Part shown: positions 7,954-17,725 of the stretch, in pieces
How positions within the stretch are numbered: the first letter of the stretch is position 1
How the letters are laid out: every line of letters begins with the position of its first letter
Assembly: GCF_900101435.1 (NCBI RefSeq)
Contig: NZ_FMZH01000001.1
Coordinates: 124,001 to 188,000 of the forward strand
Direction of reading: 5' to 3'
Source: Pedobacter soli
GTDB taxonomy: Bacteria > Bacteroidota > Bacteroidia > Sphingobacteriales > Sphingobacteriaceae
DNA length: 64,000 bases
Notes under the pieces: model-generated
What the model saw: only the letters and a program-made list of their open reading frames with translations
Databases searched by the model: none
Told to the model about the DNA's origin: nothing
Position numbers and translations under genes: made by a program

Positions 7954-9981
7954 ATGAAGATATTTTTCAAAATAAAGACGCTGGCCCTGGTGTTATTGTT
8001 AGCCACAGTAGCTCAGGCACAGGATAAATCGCTGGTAAACACCTCAAACAGCCCTTATGCCAAACTGCATAGCATTAACCTGAGTGATGTAACCTGGACA
8101 AATGGTTTCTGGGCCGATCGCTTTAAAGTAGCTACCGAAACCATGGTTCCCAACATGTGGGCCATTTACAACGATCCCAAAATCAGCCATGCTTTTAAAA
8201 ACTTCGAAATTGCGGCTGGCCTCGATACTGGTTCGCATGCTGGTCCTTCTTTTCACGATGGCGATTATTACAAAACTTTAGAAGCTGTTGCTGTGCTTTA
8301 TGCTTCAACCAAAAATCCAAAATTGAACGAAATGATGGATAAGGCCATTGCTGTAATCGGCAAATCGCAGCGCGAAGATGGTTATATCTATACCAAAGCC
8401 ATGATTGAACAGCGCAAAACCGGAGCCAATAACCAGTTTCAGGACCGCCTGAGTTTCGAATCTTACAACATTGGTCACTTAATGACAGCCGGTTGCATTC
8501 ATTACCGTGCTACAGGCAAAACCACTTTGCTCAACATCGCCAAAAAAGCTACAGATTATTTATACAAATTCTATAAATCTGCTTCGCCTACTTTAGCCAG
8601 AAATGCCATTTGCCCTTCGCACTACATGGGTGTGGTAGAAATGTACCGTACCACAAAAGATCCGCGGTACCTCGAGCTGGCCAAACATTTAATTGCCATT
8701 AAAGGCAAAATAGAGGATGGAACCGACGACAATCAGGACCGTATTCCATTTTTACAGCAAACCAAAGCCATGGGCCATGCCGTGAGGGCCAATTATCTGT
8801 ATGCTGGTGTAGCCGATCTATACGCAGAAACCGGAAAAGATTCGCTTTTAAATACACTAAATCTGATGTGGGATGATGTAAACCAGCATAAAATGTACAT
8901 TACTGGTGGTTGTGGTTCGCTTTACGATGGTACTTCGCCTGACGGTACCTCATACAATCCGACCGAGGTGCAGAAAATACACCAGGCTTTCGGGCGCGAT
9001 TACCAGCTGCCCAATTTTACCGCGCACAACGAAACCTGTGCCAATATTGGTAACGTATTGTGGAACTGGCGCATGTTACAAATTACCGGCGATGCCAAAT
9101 ATGCCGATGTGATGGAACTGGCGCTTCATAACAGTGTTTTATCGGGTATTAGCTTAGATGGGAAGAATTTCCTGTATACGAATCCGCTGGCACAATCAGA
9201 TGATTTACCTTTTAAACAGCGTTGGTCTAAAGATCGCGTACCTTACATAGCACTATCTAACTGTTGTCCGCCGAATGTGGTGCGCACCATTGCCGAAGTT
9301 AGTGATTATGCCTATAGCGTTTCTGATAAAGGACTGTGGTTCAATTTATACGGAGGTAACATCTTAAGCACTACATTGACTGATGGTAGTAAGGTTGCCT
9401 TAACCGAAGAAACAGACTATCCCTGGAATGGCAACATCAAAATCACAGTAAAAGAAAGTACCAGTAAAGCCTATTCAATTTTTTTAAGAATCCCCGCCTG
9501 GACACATGATGCGCAGATCAGCATCAACGGAAAAGTAGCACAGGCAAAGCCAGTTTCGGGCACATATGCCGAAATAAACCGCGTTTGGAAAAAAGGCGAT
9601 ATCATCGAATTAAACTTGCCAATGGAGGCCGTTTTAATTGAAGCCAATCCTTTAGTAGAGGAGAACCGCAATCAGGTAGCCGTAAAACGCGGTCCGGTGG
9701 TGTATTGCCTCGAATCTACCGACTTGCCGGGCAAGAGTATTTTCAATGCCTTCGTACCTGCCTCTACCCAATTTGAAGCAAAGGCCATGGATATTGATGG
9801 CGCCAAAATAATGAGCCTGGTGGGTACCGCTAAAATTGTGGCACCCAATAACTGGAAAAATGTGCTTTATAAGCCTATTGAAGATAAAAACACCGTAACC
9901 ACACTTAAACTGATACCTTACTTTGCCTGGGGCAACAGGGGCCATTCAGAAATGTCGGTTTGGCTACCGGTTAGTCGTTAA
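7954..9981 (+). CDS. Secreted GH127-family beta-L-arabinofuranosidase-like enzyme (DUF1680)
   Basis: This 675-residue protein has a signal peptide ending at AQAQ, an alpha/alpha barrel and C-terminal beta-sandwiches. The catalytic zinc site typical of GH127 is visible: E360 and C362 in NETCANIG, and C437/C438 in SNCCPPNVVR. They match E338, C340, C417 and C418 of Bifidobacterium HypBA1, where a cysteine acts as nucleophile. The expected product is L-arabinose from plant glycans or extensin-type glycoproteins. The convergent araBDA operon nearby can catabolise that sugar, which supports a shared role. Other GH127 specificities exist, so the substrate remains an inference. Confidence 0.88.
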   Translation: MKIFFKIKTLALVLLLATVAQAQDKSLVNTSNSPYAKLHSINLSDVTWTNGFWADRFKVATETMVPNMWAIYNDPKISHAFKNFEIAAGLDTGSHAGPSFHDGDYYKTLEAVAVLYASTKNPKLNEMMDKAIAVIGKSQREDGYIYTKAMIEQRKTGANNQFQDRLSFESYNIGHLMTAGCIHYRATGKTTLLNIAKKATDYLYKFYKSASPTLARNAICPSHYMGVVEMYRTTKDPRYLELAKHLIAIKGKIEDGTDDNQDRIPFLQQTKAMGHAVRANYLYAGVADLYAETGKDSLLNTLNLMWDDVNQHKMYITGGCGSLYDGTSPDGTSYNPTEVQKIHQAFGRDYQLPNFTAHNETCANIGNVLWNWRMLQITGDAKYADVMELALHNSVLSGISLDGKNFLYTNPLAQSDDLPFKQRWSKDRVPYIALSNCCPPNVVRTIAEVSDYAYSVSDKGLWFNLYGGNILSTTLTDGSKVALTEETDYPWNGNIKITVKESTSKAYSIFLRIPAWTHDAQISINGKVAQAKPVSGTYAEINRVWKKGDIIELNLPMEAVLIEANPLVEENRNQVAVKRGPVVYCLESTDLPGKSIFNAFVPASTQFEAKAMDIDGAKIMSLVGTAKIVAPNNWKNVLYKPIEDKNTVTTLKLIPYFAWGNRGHSEMSVWLPVSR

Positions 9982-9986
9982 TTTAT

Positions 9987-10042
9987 CACCACCTCAGACA
10001 TTTAAGCCATTTTGGCTTAGGTGTCCTAAGGTTTCTAAGGTG
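9987..10042. repeat. Intergenic repeat with CACCT...AGGTGG ends
   Basis: The spacer has inverted ends (CCACCT and AGGTGG) and an inner inverted pair TTAAGCC/GGCTTAG. The segment AGGTGTCCTAAGG is close to AGGTGTCCTTAGG in the spacer at 11522-11640, so both belong to one repeat family. Confidence 0.55.
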
Positions 10043-10092
10043 GTTAAATAAATGCAAAAAACTTAAATGTCTTACATGGTTAATTGACAACA

Positions 10093-11511
10093 ATGAAATT
10101 AAAACTGATACTTTTCCTGATCCTTTGCTCGAGCATCGCATCGGCCACTGTAAAACCAGCTTCCATTTTTACCGATCACATGGTACTCCAGCAGCAAAGC
10201 AACGTAGCCATTTGGGGCTGGGCTAAACCGGCAACCAAAGTAAAAGTGCTTACTTCCTGGAACAAAACCAGCTACGCTGCAACTACCGATGAAACCGGAA
10301 AGTGGAAAGTAAAAGTAGCTACACCAGCTGCCAGCGGACCATACGAAATTGAGCTCAATGATGGAGAAAAACTCGTACTGAAAGATATTCTCATTGGTGA
10401 GGTTTGGTTCTGCGGTGGCCAGTCGAATATGGAAATGCCCATGAAAGGTTTTAAAAGCCAGCCTGTTATCGGCTCGAATGAAGTCATCTTAAAATCTTCA
10501 AACCCAAACATCAGGCTATATACTGTTCCGCGTTCATCCATTACCGAAAGGCAGGAGAACAGCAAGCCTTCGTTGTGGAAACATGCCGAACCGGAAGCCG
10601 TTTCTAATTTCAGTGCTACTGCTTATTATTTTGGATCGTTACTTAGCGAAATGCTGCATGTACCCATTGGCTTAATTAACGATAGTTACGGAGGCTCGAG
10701 CATTGAAGCCTGGATGTCGCCCGAAGATTTGAAACCCTTTACAGAAGTTAAAATCCCTTCAAAAGGCGATTCCATTAAAGAAGTAAGCAGAACACCAACC
10801 ACCTTATACAATGGTATGCTTTATCCGGTAATCGGTTATGGCATTAAAGGCGCTATCTGGTATCAGGGCGAATCCAATTATGAGCGACCGCAACGCTACG
10901 AAGATTTGTTTCCGGCCATGGTTTCGAGCTGGCGGCAACACTGGGATAATGGCGAATTTCCCTTTTACTACGCACAAATTGCGCCCTACAATTATTCACT
11001 TATAGCCAAGCCAGGGACCAATTACAATTCGGCTTATTTACGCGATGCGCAGCGCAAGTCGTTAAGCAAAATACCCAATAGTGGTATGGCGGTGTTAATG
11101 GATATCGGTGAAGAAAACTCCATCCATCCGGCCAACAAAAAACAAGGCGGACAAAGGCTTGCTTACATCGCACTTGCTCAAACCTATGGCATTAAGGGCT
11201 TTGGTGCACTTAGCCCGGCATACGAATCCTTAAGTATCGAAAAAAACGCTGCAACCCTTAAGTTTCAAAATGTACCCAATGGCCTCACTTCTTTTGGTAA
11301 AGCTTTATCTTTATTCGAAATTGCAGGTGCAGACCATAAGTTTTATCCGGCCAAAGCCACAATAAAAGGCAGCAGTATCGTAGTTTCGGCCGAGGAGGTA
11401 AAAGTGCCTGTGGCCGTACGTTATGCCTTTAAAGATTTTGTAACCGGCGATTTATTCGGAAACGATGGACTTCCGGTTTCCTCTTTCCGTACAGACAATT
11501 GGGAGAAATAA
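10093..11511 (+). CDS. Sialate O-acetylesterase-family (SGNH-type) esterase, secreted
   Basis: From the ATG chosen here the protein has 472 residues and a signal peptide (LILFLILCSSIASA). A TTG three codons upstream is possible but gives no better leader. The mature protein has an early beta-sandwich, then CGGQSNMEMP with nucleophile S111, YQGESN in the middle of the esterase domain, and a late SIHPANK segment that likely supplies the catalytic His. The family removes O-acetyl groups from sialic acids or from decorated plant sugars. Here, between GH127 and a DUF5703 protein, deacetylation of plant glycan side chains is more likely than sialic acid work. Confidence 0.82.
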   Translation: MKLKLILFLILCSSIASATVKPASIFTDHMVLQQQSNVAIWGWAKPATKVKVLTSWNKTSYAATTDETGKWKVKVATPAASGPYEIELNDGEKLVLKDILIGEVWFCGGQSNMEMPMKGFKSQPVIGSNEVILKSSNPNIRLYTVPRSSITERQENSKPSLWKHAEPEAVSNFSATAYYFGSLLSEMLHVPIGLINDSYGGSSIEAWMSPEDLKPFTEVKIPSKGDSIKEVSRTPTTLYNGMLYPVIGYGIKGAIWYQGESNYERPQRYEDLFPAMVSSWRQHWDNGEFPFYYAQIAPYNYSLIAKPGTNYNSAYLRDAQRKSLSKIPNSGMAVLMDIGEENSIHPANKKQGGQRLAYIALAQTYGIKGFGALSPAYESLSIEKNAATLKFQNVPNGLTSFGKALSLFEIAGADHKFYPAKATIKGSSIVVSAEEVKVPVAVRYAFKDFVTGDLFGNDGLPVSSFRTDNWEK

Positions 11512-11521
11512 GAATGATGTT

Positions 11522-11694
11522 AACCACCAAGACACCAGGTTTATATAAAAAGTACTTAAATATGCTAAATTGCCTTATATGGTCGGCATTTTTAAGTCGC
11601 GTCTCAGGTGTCCTTAGGTGTCTTAGGGGGTCGAATATTTTGCGCTTAAAAATTAAACCCCTTGCCTTTGTGCTCTTCGTGTCTTTGTGGTTCA
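11522..11694. repeat. Composite intergenic repeat running into a signal-peptide coding region
   Basis: The stretch begins with ACCACCAAGACACCAGG, continues with AGGTGTCCTTAGGTGTCTTA and ends with CTTTGTGCTCTTCGTGTC, followed by TTTGTGG. The last part has the form of a dispersed repeat I know from Bacteroidota genomes. Here it lies inside the reading frame and encodes hydrophobic residues of the signal peptide of the next gene. Confidence 0.5.
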
Positions 11695-13934
11695 ATTCGA
11701 CAACAGTCTTTTCGCAAGAAAAAGATAATGTGGTATGGACTAACCAAAGTAACAATTCAGCAGAATCTATGCCTGTTGGTGGTGGCGATATCGGTTTAAA
11801 CCTCTGGGTAGAAAAAGGAGAGGTGTATCTGTATATTGCCCGCAGCGGAACTTTTGATGAAAACAATACCTTGCTTAAGCTTGGTCGCATCAGGCTGCAG
11901 TTTAGTCCCAATCCCTTTGCTGGCCAAACCTTTAAGCAAGAACTCATCCTGAAAGATGGTTACGCCAGCATATCCGGAGCTAATGGAAAAATTAAAAGTG
12001 GAATCAAGGTTTGGGTCGATGTTTTTAAACCTGTCATTCATGTAGACATTCAATCGAATACAAAAATTAGCACTACCGCCAATTATGAGAGCTGGCGTTT
12101 TGAAGATCGGGTTACCACAGGCAAAGAAAACAACCAGAACTCATACAAATGGGCCCCACAAGGAATTGTAAAAACACTGAAAGACGAAATTGCTTTTAAA
12201 GATGGAGGTGTACAATTTTATCATCAGAATCAGCCGCAAACTGTTTTTGATGTGACGGTAAAGCAACAAGGTTTAAGCGAATATCAAACAGTCCTCTACA
12301 ACCCTCTAAAAAACTTGATTTTTGGCGGGATAATGATAGGGAAAAATATGGTGGCTGCTGGTAATGATGCCGACACTTATCTCAACACGTCTCTTCAGGG
12401 CTGGAAATTGAAAAGTAAAACACCTGCTACAAGCGAGCACCTCACCATAGCCCTAAATACCAGCATTACTTCAGCTGTTGCCACTTGGGAAAAGGAATTG
12501 AAGCGCACACTTCAAAATGCTAAAAACGATCAGCAGGCCAGCATCAAATGGTGGAACAATTACTGGAACAAAAGTTTTATTTACATCCAGGCAAAAGATG
12601 AGGCTGCTAATCAATCAGCCAGGAATTATCAGCTTTTTCGCTACATGCTGGGCTGCAATGCTTTTGGCAAATATCCTACTAAATTTAATGGCGGACTTTT
12701 TACTTTCGATCCGCAGCTTACCGATAGCACATTAAAATATACTCCTGATTTCAGAAACTGGGGAGGAGGTACCCATACCGCACAAAACCAGCGTTTAGTT
12801 TACTGGCCCATGCTTAAAACCGGCGATTTCGATATGATGGCGCCACAATTCGATTTTTACCTCGGTTTAGTCCATAATGCAGAAATCAGGACTCAGGCTG
12901 CCTGGGGGCACAAGGGAGCAAGTTTTACTGAACAATTAGAAAACTTCGGTTTGCCCAATCCTACCGAATACGGTTGGAAACGCCCGGCTGATTTTAACCA
13001 GGGCATGGAATACAATGCCTGGCTCGAATACGAATGGGATACCGTTCTCGAGTTCTGCATGATGATTCTTGAAACAGAACGTTATGACAAACGCAATATC
13101 GAAAAATATCTTCCCTTAATTGAAAGCTCGCTAACGTTTTTTAAAGAGCATTATACCTACCTGGCTAAACAACGGGGAGCTAAAGCACTTGATGGGGAGG
13201 GGCATTTGGTTTTGTATCCAGGCTCCGGTGCCGAAACCTATAAAATGGCTTACAATGCTACATCTACCATCGCTGCATTAAAAACATTATTACAGAGCTT
13301 GATTGAAAGTCCTTCATTACCCGAAAATAAACGAAGCGAATGGACAGCCATGCTCAAAACCATCCCAGAGATCAATTTCAGGTCCTTTCAGGGGCATACC
13401 ACTATTGCACCAGCCAAAACCTGGGAACGGATCAACAACACCGAAAGTCCGCAACTGTACCCCGTTTTTCCCTGGGGGATTTATGGCATTGGTAAACCGG
13501 GATTGGATACCGCAATCAACACCTTTAAATATGATACCGATGTGCTTAAATTTCGCAGTCACATAGGTTGGAAGCAAGATAACATCTTTGCAGCAAGATT
13601 AGGTTTAACTGAAGAAGCTGCCCGATTAACCACCCTAAAATTAAAAGACTCAGGAAGAAGATTTCCTGCTTTTTGGGGCCCAGGCTTCGATTGGACACCC
13701 GATCACAACTGGGGTGGTTCAGGCATGATTGGTTTACAGGAAATGCTCATGCAAACCGATGGAAAAAAGATTTATCTTTTCCCGGCCTGGCCTGCAGACT
13801 GGAACGTACATTTTAAACTTTATGCACCATACCAAACTACCGTTGAAGGAACTTTAAAAGACGGAAAATTAATAGATTTGATAGTATTACCCGAATCGAG
13901 AAAAAAAGATATCATAAATATGATTAACCAATAG
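11640..13934 (+). CDS. Secreted DUF5703-type protein, probable alpha/alpha-barrel glycoside hydrolase
   Basis: The frame is open from 11499, but its first 47 codons run through repeat sequence and look untranslated. A TTG at 11640 starts a plausible signal peptide (LRLKIKPLAFVLFVSLWF...VFSQ). ATG codons at 11514 and 11562 are alternatives. The mature part opens with a beta-sandwich holding SAESMPVGGGDIGLNLWV and LLKLGRIRLQF, which resembles DUF5703. A large helical domain follows with NRGG-like loops, PGSGAETYKMAYN and DWTPDHNWGGSGMIGLQEML, the last as in GH95-like barrels. It closes the secreted-enzyme operon. Catalytic residues and substrate are not known to me. Confidence 0.7.
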   Translation: MRLKIKPLAFVLFVSLWFNSTTVFSQEKDNVVWTNQSNNSAESMPVGGGDIGLNLWVEKGEVYLYIARSGTFDENNTLLKLGRIRLQFSPNPFAGQTFKQELILKDGYASISGANGKIKSGIKVWVDVFKPVIHVDIQSNTKISTTANYESWRFEDRVTTGKENNQNSYKWAPQGIVKTLKDEIAFKDGGVQFYHQNQPQTVFDVTVKQQGLSEYQTVLYNPLKNLIFGGIMIGKNMVAAGNDADTYLNTSLQGWKLKSKTPATSEHLTIALNTSITSAVATWEKELKRTLQNAKNDQQASIKWWNNYWNKSFIYIQAKDEAANQSARNYQLFRYMLGCNAFGKYPTKFNGGLFTFDPQLTDSTLKYTPDFRNWGGGTHTAQNQRLVYWPMLKTGDFDMMAPQFDFYLGLVHNAEIRTQAAWGHKGASFTEQLENFGLPNPTEYGWKRPADFNQGMEYNAWLEYEWDTVLEFCMMILETERYDKRNIEKYLPLIESSLTFFKEHYTYLAKQRGAKALDGEGHLVLYPGSGAETYKMAYNATSTIAALKTLLQSLIESPSLPENKRSEWTAMLKTIPEINFRSFQGHTTIAPAKTWERINNTESPQLYPVFPWGIYGIGKPGLDTAINTFKYDTDVLKFRSHIGWKQDNIFAARLGLTEEAARLTTLKLKDSGRRFPAFWGPGFDWTPDHNWGGSGMIGLQEMLMQTDGKKIYLFPAWPADWNVHFKLYAPYQTTVEGTLKDGKLIDLIVLPESRKKDIINMINQ

Positions 13935-13937
13935 TAC

Positions 13938-14005
13938 CGTCATCCTGAACTTGTTTCAGGATCTCTTATTTTACAATGAGACCCTGAAATGAATTCAGGG
14001 TGACG
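13938..14005. repeat. Paired CCTGAA...TTCAGG palindromic repeat
   Basis: Two palindromic units face each other: CGTCATCCTGAACTTG... on the left and ...AATTCAGGGTGACG on the right. Four further copies lie at 15951, 35038, 47133 and 61412. Placed in the spacer downstream of the secreted-enzyme genes, it could act as a transcription-attenuating hairpin. Confidence 0.8.
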
Positions 14006-14027
14006 ACTAATCAATAATTTTAGAAGC

Positions 14028-14816
14028 ATGGATTTACAGTTAAAAGAAAAAGTAATCATCATTACCGGCGCTGCTAAAGGCATTGGCCGTAGTATTGCAG
14101 AAGTATTCGCCAAAGAAGATGCCATTGCCGTAATTGTAGGCAGAAAAGCAGCAGACAATCAGAAAGTGGTTGACGAAATTACCGCACAAGGCAAAAAAGC
14201 CGATCAGTTTGTAGCCGAACTTTCCAAACCGGAAGATTGCGAAAAAGTAGTTGCTGAAATTGTAGCGAAATTCGGCAGGATTGATGGCTTGGTAAACAAT
14301 GCCGGTGTGAATGATGGCGTAGGCCTCGAAAGTGGCAATTATGAAGGATTTATGGCGTCGCTCCATAAAAATGTGGTGCATTATTACCTGATGGCGCACC
14401 ATGCCTTACCGGAGTTGATTAAAAGCAAGGGGGCGATTGTAAATATCACTTCCAAAACAGCCGAAACTGGTCAGGGCAATACATCTGCCTATGCTGCAGC
14501 CAATGGTGGCAGAAACGCACTCACACGCGAATGGGCAGTAGAACTCCTCAAATATGGCATCAGGGTTAATGCCGTGGTTGTAGCAGAGTGCTGGACACCA
14601 GCTTACGAAACCTGGATTGAAACGCTGACCGATGCGCAGGAAAAATTAAACGAAATTACAGCTAAAATTCCTTTAGAAAACAGGATGACCACCGCCGAAG
14701 AAATCGCCAATATGACGGTATTTCTGATGTCGGGCCGTTCTAGTCACACCACCGGACAAATTATCCATGTAGATGGCGGCTATGTGCATTTAGACAGGGC
14801 TTTGGCGAACGCTTAA
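14028..14816 (+). CDS. SDR-family sugar dehydrogenase with Asn in place of the catalytic Lys
   Basis: This 262-residue short-chain dehydrogenase has the cofactor motif TGAAKGIG near the start, NNAG around residue 90, and S142 and Y155 in the active site. The usual YxxxK is Y155-A-A-A-N159, so the lysine that lowers the tyrosine pKa is missing. The surrounding NTSAYAAANGGRNALTREWA resembles L-fucose dehydrogenase-type SDRs, whose relatives keep Lys. It is followed by a zinc alcohol dehydrogenase gene about 90 bases downstream. Together they may oxidise a deoxysugar or its acid. Substrate and activity are uncertain because of the replaced residue. Confidence 0.8.
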   Translation: MDLQLKEKVIIITGAAKGIGRSIAEVFAKEDAIAVIVGRKAADNQKVVDEITAQGKKADQFVAELSKPEDCEKVVAEIVAKFGRIDGLVNNAGVNDGVGLESGNYEGFMASLHKNVVHYYLMAHHALPELIKSKGAIVNITSKTAETGQGNTSAYAAANGGRNALTREWAVELLKYGIRVNAVVVAECWTPAYETWIETLTDAQEKLNEITAKIPLENRMTTAEEIANMTVFLMSGRSSHTTGQIIHVDGGYVHLDRALANA

Positions 14817-14817
14817 T

Positions 14818-14856
14818 CAGTTTTCAGTTGACAGTTATTAGTTTGCAGTTTATGCC
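14818..14856. repeat. CAGTTTTCAGTTGACAGTT-type intergenic repeat
   Basis: The short A/T-rich run of CAGTT units occurs again in inverted, degraded form near 17697-17722 (AACTGCCAACTTAAAACTG). It is one of several small repeat families in this window. Confidence 0.45.
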
Positions 14857-14905
14857 TATGCCAACAGTTAACCAATTACCCAATTTATACAATTAACCAA
14901 CACCA

Positions 14906-15925
14906 ATGAAAACCTTAACCTGTACAACTCCAGGTACTTTTGAATATTCAGAAACTGAAAAACCTGAACTTCAAAAAGACCAGGCCATTATTAAAATAAA
15001 AAGAATCGGCATTTGCGGCACCGATTTACATGCTTTTGAAGGTACACAGCCTTTTTTTAATTATCCTCGCATTTTAGGTCACGAGCTTTCCGGCGAATTG
15101 GTTGCCATTGATGGCAGAACTGATTTTGAAATAGGAGAGGCTGTTACCTTTATCCCTTATTTTAATTGTGGCGAATGTATTGCCTGCCGCATGCATAAAC
15201 CCAATTGCTGCGTAAAAATGCAGGTTTGTGGCGTGCATGTAGATGGTGGCATGCGCGAATATCTATCTGTTCCATCACGCACATTGCTACATGGCGAAGG
15301 CTTAAGTTATGATGAACTTGCTCTCGTAGAACCACTGGCTATTGGTGCACACGGCGTACGTAGAGCCGAAGTACAACCCGGCGAATTTGTACTGGTAATT
15401 GGTGCCGGCCCAATTGGTTTAGGCACCATGGAGTTTGCACGCATAGCCGGCGGACAGGTAATTGCGCTCGATATCAATAACGACCGGCTGAACTTTTGTA
15501 AAGAAAAATTAGGGGTTTCACATACCATTAATGCACTTTCACCAGATGTAACCGAGCAATTAAGCCAAATTACCAATGGCGATATGCCCACTGTGGTAAT
15601 CGATGCAACGGGAAACCAAAAAGCCATTAACAACGCCATTCACTACATGGCCCATGGTGCAAGATTTGTACTTATTGGTTTGCAAAAAGGAGATTTAATT
15701 TTCAATCACCCTGAATTCCATAAGCGCGAATCTACTTTAATGAGCAGCAGAAATGCAACCATTGTCGATTTTGAGCATGTTATCCAATCGATGAAAGCAG
15801 GTTTGGTAAAGCCGACAACCTACATTACCCATCAGGTTAATTTTGAAGAAATTAAAGACAACTTTGAAAGCTGGCTCAACCCCAAAAACGGAGTAATTAA
15901 GGCCATGGCAAGGATTGAAAATTAA
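14906..15925 (+). CDS. Zinc-dependent medium-chain alcohol/sugar dehydrogenase
   Basis: This 339-residue MDR enzyme shows GICGTDLHAFEG and GHELSG (catalytic zinc ligands), CGECIACRMHKPNC (structural zinc cysteines), and the NAD-binding GAGPIGLG. The family oxidises secondary alcohols such as sugar acids and polyols, for example L-galactonate or sorbitol. It follows the SDR gene and probably works in the same deoxysugar or sugar-acid route as the left-edge operon. The exact substrate cannot be assigned. No signal peptide is present, as expected for a cytoplasmic enzyme. Confidence 0.85.
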   Translation: MKTLTCTTPGTFEYSETEKPELQKDQAIIKIKRIGICGTDLHAFEGTQPFFNYPRILGHELSGELVAIDGRTDFEIGEAVTFIPYFNCGECIACRMHKPNCCVKMQVCGVHVDGGMREYLSVPSRTLLHGEGLSYDELALVEPLAIGAHGVRRAEVQPGEFVLVIGAGPIGLGTMEFARIAGGQVIALDINNDRLNFCKEKLGVSHTINALSPDVTEQLSQITNGDMPTVVIDATGNQKAINNAIHYMAHGARFVLIGLQKGDLIFNHPEFHKRESTLMSSRNATIVDFEHVIQSMKAGLVKPTTYITHQVNFEEIKDNFESWLNPKNGVIKAMARIEN

Positions 15926-15950
15926 ACTTTAGCCATAATTTAACCCAAAA

Positions 15951-16027
15951 CGTCATGCTGAATTTATTTCAGCATCTTTACCCGATCATATTCTACAGAA
16001 AGATCCTGAAACAAGTTCAGGATGACG
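15951..16027. repeat. Paired GCTGAA/CCTGAA palindromic repeat
   Basis: The left unit reads CGTCATGCTGAATTTATTTC and the right one CCTGAAACAAGTTCAGGATG. This is a copy of the family at 13938, with a GC-for-CC change in the left palindrome matched on its other arm (TTCAGCAT). It lies between two convergent genes. Confidence 0.8.
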
Positions 16028-16033
16028 ATCACA

Positions 16034-16068
16034 TAAAAAAGCCGATAATTTAGATCATTATCGGCTTT
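16034..16068 (-). terminator. Rho-independent terminator after araA
   Basis: The 12-bp stem AAAGCCGATAAT/ATTATCGGCTTT, with a short loop and a following T run on the - strand, ends the araBDA transcript about 25 bases after the araA stop. Confidence 0.88.
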
Positions 16069-16093
16069 CAGTATAATTGAGGGCTTGTTTAGC

Positions 16094-17587
16094 TTAGCCT
16101 TTATAAAACACCTCATTCCAATGCAATTCATTTCTGAACTGATTGATTTTGGTATCGGCGCCAATGTTAATGTATTCCAAACCGGCAATATTGGCAAAAT
16201 CCGATAAATGCTCGGTAGTTAAATTCTGGCTGTAAGCGGTATGGTGTGCTCCACCTGCGTAAATCCATGCTGCACAACCTGTTTTCATATCCGGAAGTGG
16301 TTTCCAAAGCACGCGTGCAACAGGCAGGTTAGGCAGGTCATTTTCGGCTTCTACGGCTTTAACTTCATTTACCAGCAAACGGAAACGGTTACCCATATCA
16401 ATTAACGAAGCATTAAGGGCATCGCCACCACCTACATTAAATACCAAACGTGCCGGATCAGCCTTACCGCCAATGCCCAGTGGGTGTACCTCTAAACTCG
16501 CTTTACCTGAAGCTAAACTGGCATCAACCTCCAACATGTGCGAACCTAAAACCAATGCATTTGCAGGGTCGAAATGATAGGTATAATCTTCCATAAAAGC
16601 ATTTCCACCGGGTAAGCCAGCACCCATCACCTTACAGGCACGTACCAAAGCTGCTGTTTTCCAGTCGCCTTCACCGGCAAAGCCGTAACCATCCGCCATT
16701 AAGCGTTGTGCTGCAATACCCGGCAACTGAATCATCCCGTGTAAATCTTCAAAAGTATCAGAGAAACCTTTAAAGCCGCCATCAACCAAAAACTTACGCA
16801 AACCCAGTTCAATTCTGGCTGCATCGTAAACCGATTGATGTCTCGCACCACCGGCTTTCAAATCATCAGCCATTTCATAAGTAGCTTCGTATTCTTTCAA
16901 TAAAGCCTGAATAGCATCCTCATCAATTGCATTAATTACAGCTACTAAATCACCAATGCCATAAGTATTTACCGAAAAGCCGAATTTCATTTCAGCTTCA
17001 ACCTTGTCACCATCAGTAACTGCTACAAAGCGCATGTTATCGCCAAAACGCACAAATTTAGCACCCTGCCAATCGTTCCATCCGGCAGCAGCCCTGCACC
17101 AGGTATCAATTTGTTTGGCTACTTCTTCGTCTTGCCAATGCCCAACCACTACTTTACGGTCTTTACGCATACGCGAAACCATAAAACCAAATTCACGGTC
17201 GCCGTGTGCACTCTGGTTCAGGTTCATAAAATCCATATCGATGGTATTCCATGGAATATCGCGGTTAAACTGCGTATGCAGGTGCAATAAAGGTTTTTGC
17301 AATACATTCAGGCCTCTGATCCACATTTTAGCAGGAGAGAAAGTGTGCATCCAGGTAATTACCCCGATACAGTTTTCATCAATATTGGCTTGCTGCAAAG
17401 TTTCAAAAATCTCTTTAGTTGTTTTTACAATCGGCTTGTATACTACCGAAACCGAGATGTTTGAGTTTTGGTTCAACGAATCGGCAACCTGCTGTGCATG
17501 TGCTGCAACTTGTTTTAAGGTTTCTTCGCCGTACAAATGTTGTGTACCCGTAATAAACCAAACCTGTAATTTTTTTAAATCAATCAT
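16094..17587 (-). CDS. araA: L-arabinose isomerase
   Basis: This 497-residue protein opens with [16 protein letters not shown], the standard AraA start. The manganese and catalytic residues are in place: [27 protein letters not shown] and [10 protein letters not shown] correspond to the E. coli E306, E333, H350 and H450 motifs. It converts L-arabinose to L-ribulose in the cytoplasm. It is the last gene of the araB-araD-araA order on this strand. A hairpin lies in the 140-base gap before it, which could tune its level relative to araBD. Substrate supply fits the GH127 enzyme encoded on the other strand. Confidence 0.97.
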   Translation of the reverse strand: MIDLKKLQVWFITGTQHLYGEETLKQVAAHAQQVADSLNQNSNISVSVVYKPIVKTTKEIFETLQQANIDENCIGVITWMHTFSPAKMWIRGLNVLQKPLLHLHTQFNRDIPWNTIDMDFMNLNQSAHGDREFGFMVSRMRKDRKVVVGHWQDEEVAKQIDTWCRAAAGWNDWQGAKFVRFGDNMRFVAVTDGDKVEAEMKFGFSVNTYGIGDLVAVINAIDEDAIQALLKEYEATYEMADDLKAGGARHQSVYDAARIELGLRKFLVDGGFKGFSDTFEDLHGMIQLPGIAAQRLMADGYGFAGEGDWKTAALVRACKVMGAGLPGGNAFMEDYTYHFDPANALVLGSHMLEVDASLASGKASLEVHPLGIGGKADPARLVFNVGGGDALNASLIDMGNRFRLLVNEVKAVEAENDLPNLPVARVLWKPLPDMKTGCAAWIYAGGAHHTAYSQNLTTEHLSDFANIAGLEYINIGADTKINQFRNELHWNEVFYKG

Positions 17588-17619
17588 TACTGTTTATGTT
17601 GTTTTTAATTTTAGTTATT

Positions 17620-17652
17620 AAACCTCGCAGGTTTTTAAAACCTGCGAGGTTT
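17620..17652. terminator. AACCTCGCAGG hairpin in the araD-araA gap
   Basis: A perfect inverted repeat (AACCTCGCAGG/CCTGCGAGGTT around a TTTTAAAA-type loop) has a T run on the + side. On the ara operon strand it lacks a strong T tail, so it is more likely a processing or attenuation hairpin than a full terminator. A sister hairpin with CG changed to AT in both arms is at 23257. Confidence 0.6.
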
Positions 17653-17725
17653 TTTATTTTTCGGTTGATGAGACACCAACCGATAGTTCAAGGATTCATA
17701 ACTGCCAACTTAAAACTGCTATCTG

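Noticed and set aside
11429..11947. 172-residue - strand reading frame
   Set aside because: It is antisense to the start of the DUF5703-type gene and passes through repeat sequence.
17004..17621. 205-residue + strand reading frame
   Set aside because: It is antisense to araA over its conserved catalytic region. Its residues show no domain.
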